Of a stretch of 64,000 bases of DNA, positions 59,689 to 64,000 are shown in pieces; positions within the stretch are counted from its first letter, which is position 1; every line of letters starts with the position of its first letter. Below the pieces are notes generated by a model. The model did not search any database, was not told the origin of the DNA, and saw nothing but the letters and a program-made list of their open reading frames with translations. Source of the stretch: Pelomonas cellulosilytica (GTDB lineage Bacteria > Pseudomonadota > Gammaproteobacteria > Burkholderiales > Burkholderiaceae_C); contig NZ_JAJTWU010000002.1 of NCBI RefSeq assembly GCF_021353265.1, forward strand, positions 682,001 through 746,000, in the 5' to 3' direction. The translations under genes were made by a program, and so were the position numbers.

Positions 59689-59889
59689 CACGTGGCGCCG
59701 ATCCAAATTGACCCACCAGTTGGACTGTCTGAGCGTAATAGTTCGACCAGCACCATGATTGCGTCGGCTCACGTCATGAAGATCAAAGGTGTGAATGCCG
59801 GCGAGGGTCAGTTTTCGGCGAGCGTCAACAGATTGACCCTGTCAGCGCCTCGATCGGATATTCAGCCGTCATGTGCGTCATGGGCCGAG

Positions 59890-61467
59890 TCATGCGTAGT
59901 ACTTGAAGTTGGGCTTCCACTTGTTAGGCGGAAGGCCAGGGTTCGCCAACAAAATTTCGCCCACCCGCTCAGAGTACTTCACGGTGATCGGTTGCCCCTC
60001 GCCGAGTTGGCATGCGTTGTAGTTCAACTTGGTTAGACCAAGCACATCGCGAGCGACCTGCAGCAAATCCGCCTCACCGTGCTGGATCGTGATCGTCAAC
60101 GGCACCGGGACCTCAAAACCGTCGTAGGTGCCAAGTCTGGACTTGAAACCGTTCGTGAACAGCAACCCGAAGCGCCGGCTACGCTGCCAGAAGACGCCTC
60201 GCTGCACCGGATGCTGGCCCCGCTTGCTGACATCAGGGTGATCATCAAACCGGTATAGCCGCATCCCCCCCCGATGATCCATGCGGACGCGGATGGCGAC
60301 TAGGCTCACGCCCTCTGGACAGGCCCTTTGGAAGCCTGCGAACTCATCCGCGTCAATTCCAGAGCGGGCATGAATAAAGACTTCCTTCAGCGGGCGCCCA
60401 TCTTGCTCCTGGTAGGTCGCAATCACGCCTCGCAGCAACGCTTCCGCCTTCTCGGGCGGCAGGTGGAACTCGCCACGCTCCCTCGAGTACCAAGGGCCGA
60501 ACTCGCCCACGAAGACCAAGCCGTCACCACTGTCCAGGAACATCTGGGCTGCGCAGCATGCTTGGCGACCGTCTTCGGTCAGCTTGTACGCAATACCGAC
60601 GTAGCAGACGCCTTCTCGAGCCCAAGGTGTCTTCCACGGCTTGGCTCCACACTTGTAGTAGGCCGCAGTCCCGAAGTTCCAAAGTCTGTCAGACAATGGG
60701 TTGGTTCCCTTTTCGCCCATACGAACTTGTGACGTGATGGCGAGCGTCGACTCCTTGATGATCTGAACCGGCAACTCGTGCGCCATCATGCGGGCCTTGA
60801 GTTGGCGCCGAAAGTCTGGTGAATGCCCGAGCGCAGCCTGAAGGTCATCGACTTCGCTCATCAGTGCTTGGGCTTCGTCGGTGAAGTCGAACAAGCCTGC
60901 CTGCCCAATGCTGCGGGACTTCAACATGGCCTTGACCATGCCGATATCCTCCTTGGGCCTGTCGGCATCACTCCGCTTGCTCATCGGTACGAATGACTTG
61001 GGGCGGCAATTTTCGTAGACCTCGTCTGGAACAACGCACACCGCAAGCGCCGGTCTGGAATCGAGCTTGGCAATACGTTCGAGCGGCGCAAGGTACAGAT
61101 TGGCAACTGCGTAGGCACGCTCATGCCTGTCGGCCTTCCGCGACGCGGTCGACAACTCGGCTGCATCGACCGAGAGTTCACGGATCGGGCTTCGCCATCT
61201 TGCGCCGAAGGCCACTTCATACCCTGGGTAGGGTGGCCAAGCTCGATGCTTCAGAACGTCGACGCATGAGGCTGGCGAATTCAGCGCTTCACACCAGCTC
61301 CTCCAGAGCGCCAGGCCCCGCTCAGAACCAATCACGACGTAGTCAGGCATCTGGGTGCGCTTCTCGGCCGGTCCAAAGAGCGCCAGGCCGTCATGCGGAT
61401 CCTCCGCGGTCTGTCCGTCTCCGAATTCCAGTAACGGCTCACCGATGTAGTGGAACGAGTCGCTCAT
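59890..61467 (-). CDS. short prokaryotic Argonaute (MID-PIWI), probably non-slicing
   Basis: A 525-residue short pAgo. MID-type sequence fills about 40-250, with the guide-end pocket region near PVQIIKESTLAITSQVRMG. PIWI landmarks: WNFGTAAYYKCGAKPWKTPW (about 270-289), the first strand CYVGIAYKLT, VFIHARSGI, and the classic tail LTKLNYNACQLGEGQP then KYYA at the C-terminus. The first PIWI strand has Ala where slicers have the catalytic Asp, and the second (IHARSG) also lacks the acidic residue, so target cleavage is not expected. Short pAgos use a guide to detect invader nucleic acid and switch on a partner effector. That partner is the gene just upstream, two bases away. Confidence 0.9.
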   Translation of the reverse strand: MSDSFHYIGEPLLEFGDGQTAEDPHDGLALFGPAEKRTQMPDYVVIGSERGLALWRSWCEALNSPASCVDVLKHRAWPPYPGYEVAFGARWRSPIRELSVDAAELSTASRKADRHERAYAVANLYLAPLERIAKLDSRPALAVCVVPDEVYENCRPKSFVPMSKRSDADRPKEDIGMVKAMLKSRSIGQAGLFDFTDEAQALMSEVDDLQAALGHSPDFRRQLKARMMAHELPVQIIKESTLAITSQVRMGEKGTNPLSDRLWNFGTAAYYKCGAKPWKTPWAREGVCYVGIAYKLTEDGRQACCAAQMFLDSGDGLVFVGEFGPWYSRERGEFHLPPEKAEALLRGVIATYQEQDGRPLKEVFIHARSGIDADEFAGFQRACPEGVSLVAIRVRMDHRGGMRLYRFDDHPDVSKRGQHPVQRGVFWQRSRRFGLLFTNGFKSRLGTYDGFEVPVPLTITIQHGEADLLQVARDVLGLTKLNYNACQLGEGQPITVKYSERVGEILLANPGLPPNKWKPNFKYYA

Positions 61468-61469
61468 GC

Positions 61470-63290
61470 TTAGTTACCTTCCTCGACCGTGGATACGTCG
61501 CTAGTCGTCTCGTCCCCTTCGTCGTCCCGTGATCGGTACTCAGCAAGCTCTTCGCCAAGGTCATAGCCACCGCTGAGTGCAACGATGTCGAGTCCAACGG
61601 GGCATTCCCACATCAGAGGTGCCGTCTGCATGATCACCGCTGAGCTGCCCTCTCCGAACCGCACACAGCCCACTTCGGTTTCAAGTCCCTGCACGATTCC
61701 TAGAAGGCGAGGTAGCCATTTGTTGTTCCACCATCCTTTACTGACCACCTTGCGTCGGCGCCCAATTTCTTTCCCCTCGAACAGCGCACCTTCCAGAGTC
61801 GTCACGCGGATGTACACGCTGACCACGACAGTCCAGTTCCCTGCGTAATCGGCTTGCACTGAGAACAGTGGCGCCAGTTGATACGCGAACGTTGATGCTC
61901 GATCACCCCAGCCTTTGGTGCGCTCGCCGGTGAGCTGCACTGTCGTGTTGCGGCCATCTATGTGACGGATTGGCTGAACCCACTCGCCACGCTCCCGCTC
62001 CGGGTAGTAGTAGACCTTTCGGTTGGCGCAAAACCTCAACCCCTTGCTGACACAGACGCATTCCAGACTGCGTCGTGCGAGCTCCTTGGCGATGTCGCGG
62101 GTCCTTCGGCCATCCTTCTCCGGCACTTCCTTCCACAGCAGCTGCCCGCGACCGTCGAGCTTGATGTGATCTGGCGGAGGAAGGAAGGACGCGAATCTAT
62201 GGGAGGTGACCTTGGCGCAAGGCCAAAGTTGTCGCCACTCAATGAGCTGTTCAGCGCTGGGTTCCGCTCGGACCTCTACGATGAACATCACATCGGGCAG
62301 CTCAAGCGGAAACACATTCGCGAATACCGGCTCCGGCGTCGCTACTGTCACTCGCACCGGCAGGTAGTCTCCCAGAGCGATGCTCCTGCCGCGCGCAGCA
62401 TCCAGCGAAGGCTCTATGCCTCGTGTGGACAGCCGGGCCAGAACACCGCGCAGTCCCGTCATCCAGGACTCCCCGAACTCGGCCGTAGTGAGATCGCTGA
62501 GCCGAGAGGGGAGTCGAGTGCCGCGGACCAGTCCGGCGCTGCAAGGTGTAACTAGATCTAGCGTGCTCCCGGCGACGACGCAGCGCTCTCTCAGCAGCTC
62601 GTCAGACAGTCCAGCAGGTGAGAGTATTGGGATGTACTGCTGTGCCCGTGTCTCAAGTAGTAGTCGGATCGATGCATCGGCGTTCTCCCCGACAAGCGGT
62701 GCAGTTCCTCGGCACCACGTTGAGAAGCCCGCAAGGGTGAGCCGGCGGGCCAGCCAGGTTGCCAAGGCGTGATCGTCGTCGACGTGGTCGATGATCAGGA
62801 GATCTCGCGACTCCAGGACAACTTCACCTCCTCTTTGTGGAAAGAAGCTGGGCGTAAAAATGCTGGGGTGTCGGCTGACAAGGTGGCGCTGTGGACCAAC
62901 CAGCCGGACGCGCAGCCGCTCGAGATCGAAGAGGTCGAGACGCCACCCGAACTCGTCTGCAACCATCGACTGTGCCCAGTCCTTCTCTGCTGCAGACAGG
63001 GACACCGTACACACGAAGACCAAGACGTCAAACTGATGTTGCATCGCCCGCAAGCGAGAGCAGTCCCGCTTGAGCTTGGTGCGCCAATCCTCTCTGACCG
63101 TGTACGCGAAGACAAAGCCAAGTCCGTCTGTAGGCGTTCGCATGACCGCGTCGCGGCCACCATCACCTGTTCCTCCCAAGGGATCGATCCCCGGGTAGCC
63201 GGCACCTGCCAGAAGCGCCGAGCAGAGCCGTTCAAAGTCGCGGTAGTCAGTCAGCCGCTCAAGGCAGTATGTGATCTTGTCAGCAGACAT
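61470..63290 (-). CDS. Mrr-like / TIR / APAZ-like effector partner of short pAgo
   Basis: A 606-residue protein with three parts. About 1-140: Mrr-like restriction-nuclease fold (DYRDFERLCSALLAGAGYP, then GGTGDGGRDAV with Asp47, then FAYTVREDWRTKLKRD); the usual Gln of the (E/Q)xK motif is not obvious. About 155-290: TIR domain (LLIIDHVDDDHALATWLARR, then LAGFSTWCRG and YIPILSPAGL), which in related systems destroys NAD. About 300-606: an APAZ-like region (RFCANRKVYYYPERERGEW, GWWNNKWLPRLLGIVQGL) that would bind the pAgo. The order Mrr-TIR-APAZ is, to my knowledge, a described short-pAgo partner type. It ends two bases before the pAgo start, so the two are an operon. Confidence 0.82.
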   Translation of the reverse strand: MSADKITYCLERLTDYRDFERLCSALLAGAGYPGIDPLGGTGDGGRDAVMRTPTDGLGFVFAYTVREDWRTKLKRDCSRLRAMQHQFDVLVFVCTVSLSAAEKDWAQSMVADEFGWRLDLFDLERLRVRLVGPQRHLVSRHPSIFTPSFFPQRGGEVVLESRDLLIIDHVDDDHALATWLARRLTLAGFSTWCRGTAPLVGENADASIRLLLETRAQQYIPILSPAGLSDELLRERCVVAGSTLDLVTPCSAGLVRGTRLPSRLSDLTTAEFGESWMTGLRGVLARLSTRGIEPSLDAARGRSIALGDYLPVRVTVATPEPVFANVFPLELPDVMFIVEVRAEPSAEQLIEWRQLWPCAKVTSHRFASFLPPPDHIKLDGRGQLLWKEVPEKDGRRTRDIAKELARRSLECVCVSKGLRFCANRKVYYYPERERGEWVQPIRHIDGRNTTVQLTGERTKGWGDRASTFAYQLAPLFSVQADYAGNWTVVVSVYIRVTTLEGALFEGKEIGRRRKVVSKGWWNNKWLPRLLGIVQGLETEVGCVRFGEGSSAVIMQTAPLMWECPVGLDIVALSGGYDLGEELAEYRSRDDEGDETTSDVSTVEEGN

Positions 63291-63402
63291 TCTGTCGATC
63301 GCTCGGTCTAGTTTCTTTTGTTACTGGCTTGATCAATGACCTTCGACCAGCTGGACCTGGCAGCGGCTCAAACAAGGCTCGGCGCTTCATGCCATCTTTC
63401 GA

Positions 63403-64000
63403 TCAGCTGGGGTCGTAGTCGAATTCACATGCAATCAGAGCTCTTGTCGGGCGATAGACGTCCCTAGTGCCGCGTGCCCGGCCGCCCTCGGAGAAAAGGT
63501 ACAAATGCTTGCGAGCTCTGGAGCCAACGACATACAGCAACTTGCGAGCGCTGGATTCGCCGTCAGCGTCGTTGAAATGCGGCACCATCCCTTCCAGCAA
63601 GGCGTATCCGATCACGACGTCGAATTCCGCGCCCTTGACGCCATGGATGGTCGACACAGTGATGCCTGCGCGAGGCTGGAAGGCACGCTTGAAGAAAGCC
63701 AGTTCCCCGATGCCTTCAACGCCGTCATTTCGCAGTCGTTGGATTCGGGCCCGCGACGCGTCGAAGAAGTCGTCGTGCGCACTCATCAGCCCATCAAAGG
63801 CACAGTACGGAATAGCAAGCCGCGCAAAGACTTCATCGAAGAATGCCTGTAGGTAGTTCAAGCCGTCAGCGTCATCGACCTGGATCAAGTTGAACTCGCG
63901 CAGCAATTGTTTGCGGCTCAAGGCTGAGACATCGATGCCAGCCTCCTTCAGTCCCGCCAATACTTCGCCCGCCCACCGGAGGCGGCGCACATAGAGCTGT
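63403..64000 (-). CDS. UvrD-like helicase, C-terminal part (runs off window)
   Basis: About 199 C-terminal residues are visible; the frame continues past the right edge. Superfamily 1 motifs can be seen: ITVSTIHGVKGAEFDVVIG (motif V region) and ARKLLYVVGSRARKHLYLFS (motif VI, arginine finger). The 'GVKGAEF...LLYV.SRA' pattern is close to helicases paired with OLD nucleases in Gabija (GajB). If so, a GajA-like gene should lie upstream, beyond the window. It is on the same strand as the Mrr-TIR-APAZ/pAgo pair, 112 bases upstream of it, so it could instead belong with that operon. Confidence 0.75.
   Translation of the reverse strand, partial: QLYVRRLRWAGEVLAGLKEAGIDVSALSRKQLLREFNLIQVDDADGLNYLQAFFDEVFARLAIPYCAFDGLMSAHDDFFDASRARIQRLRNDGVEGIGELAFFKRAFQPRAGITVSTIHGVKGAEFDVVIGYALLEGMVPHFNDADGESSARKLLYVVGSRARKHLYLFSEGGRARGTRDVYRPTRALIACEFDYDPS

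Noticed and set aside
59692-59880. Possible degenerate IS end between the convergent OLD and pAgo genes
   Set aside because: The motif ATTGACCC occurs twice (near 59708 and 59833) and the sequence vaguely recalls IS ends, but no inverted repeat pair or target duplication could be defined.

Overview
The window is high-GC DNA from a betaproteobacterium, most likely order Burkholderiales near Roseateles, Mitsuaria or Rubrivivax. This rests on protein character: a PhaM-like granule protein, a PEP-CTERM metalloprotease, a DUF1800/DUF1501 pair, glcDEF, the dapF-DUF484-xerC order and a beta-proteobacterial type intergenic repeat. I ran no database search. I saw no rRNA, tRNA or CRISPR array.

Bases 1-37558 are ordinary chromosome. 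They hold a signalling cluster (sensor kinase, HD-GYP protein, three receiver proteins; 0.5-5.8 kb), a DUF1800/DUF1501 secreted pair, a MacAB/TolC-like efflux locus with two permeases (9.0-15.2 kb), small envelope genes, glycolate oxidase glcDE and glcF with pgm between them (19.3-24.8 kb), a chemotaxis receptor, metK, a tightly packed run from an LpxL-type acyltransferase through dapF, DUF484, xerC and a barrel-like protein to an RlmI-type methyltransferase, a PEP-CTERM metalloprotease, an Lrp regulator and glmS.

Directly after the glmS stop, at the classic attTn7 position, a Tn7-like transposon begins. Its predicted tip at 37576 carries AATAAAGTC at positions 12-20, the same spacing as in Tn7. 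A second copy of the 16-base motif follows. These two motifs (presumed TnsB sites) have been pushed 3.6 kb apart by a complete IS21-family element (37602-41219) with 51-bp terminal repeats and a 7-bp target duplication. Inside the transposon come an unknown gene, a BcepMu gp16-like regulator, tnsA-tnsB-tnsC-tniQ as one overlapping operon, and a second, convergent tniQ co-transcribed with a small HTH gene.

From 50.6 kb the cargo begins: small unknown genes, an H-NS-like protein with a basic tail, a zinc-ribbon gene broken by a 99-bp MITE (removing it restores the frame), an integrase remnant, and then a defence island. The island holds (i) a 1376-aa Cap4-like nuclease/STAND NTPase next to an OLD-type ATPase/TOPRIM nuclease, (ii) a short prokaryotic Argonaute with a Mrr-TIR-APAZ-like partner, and (iii) the C-terminal part of a UvrD-like helicase running off the window. 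The other transposon end is not visible, so that the defence genes ride on this transposon is an inference.
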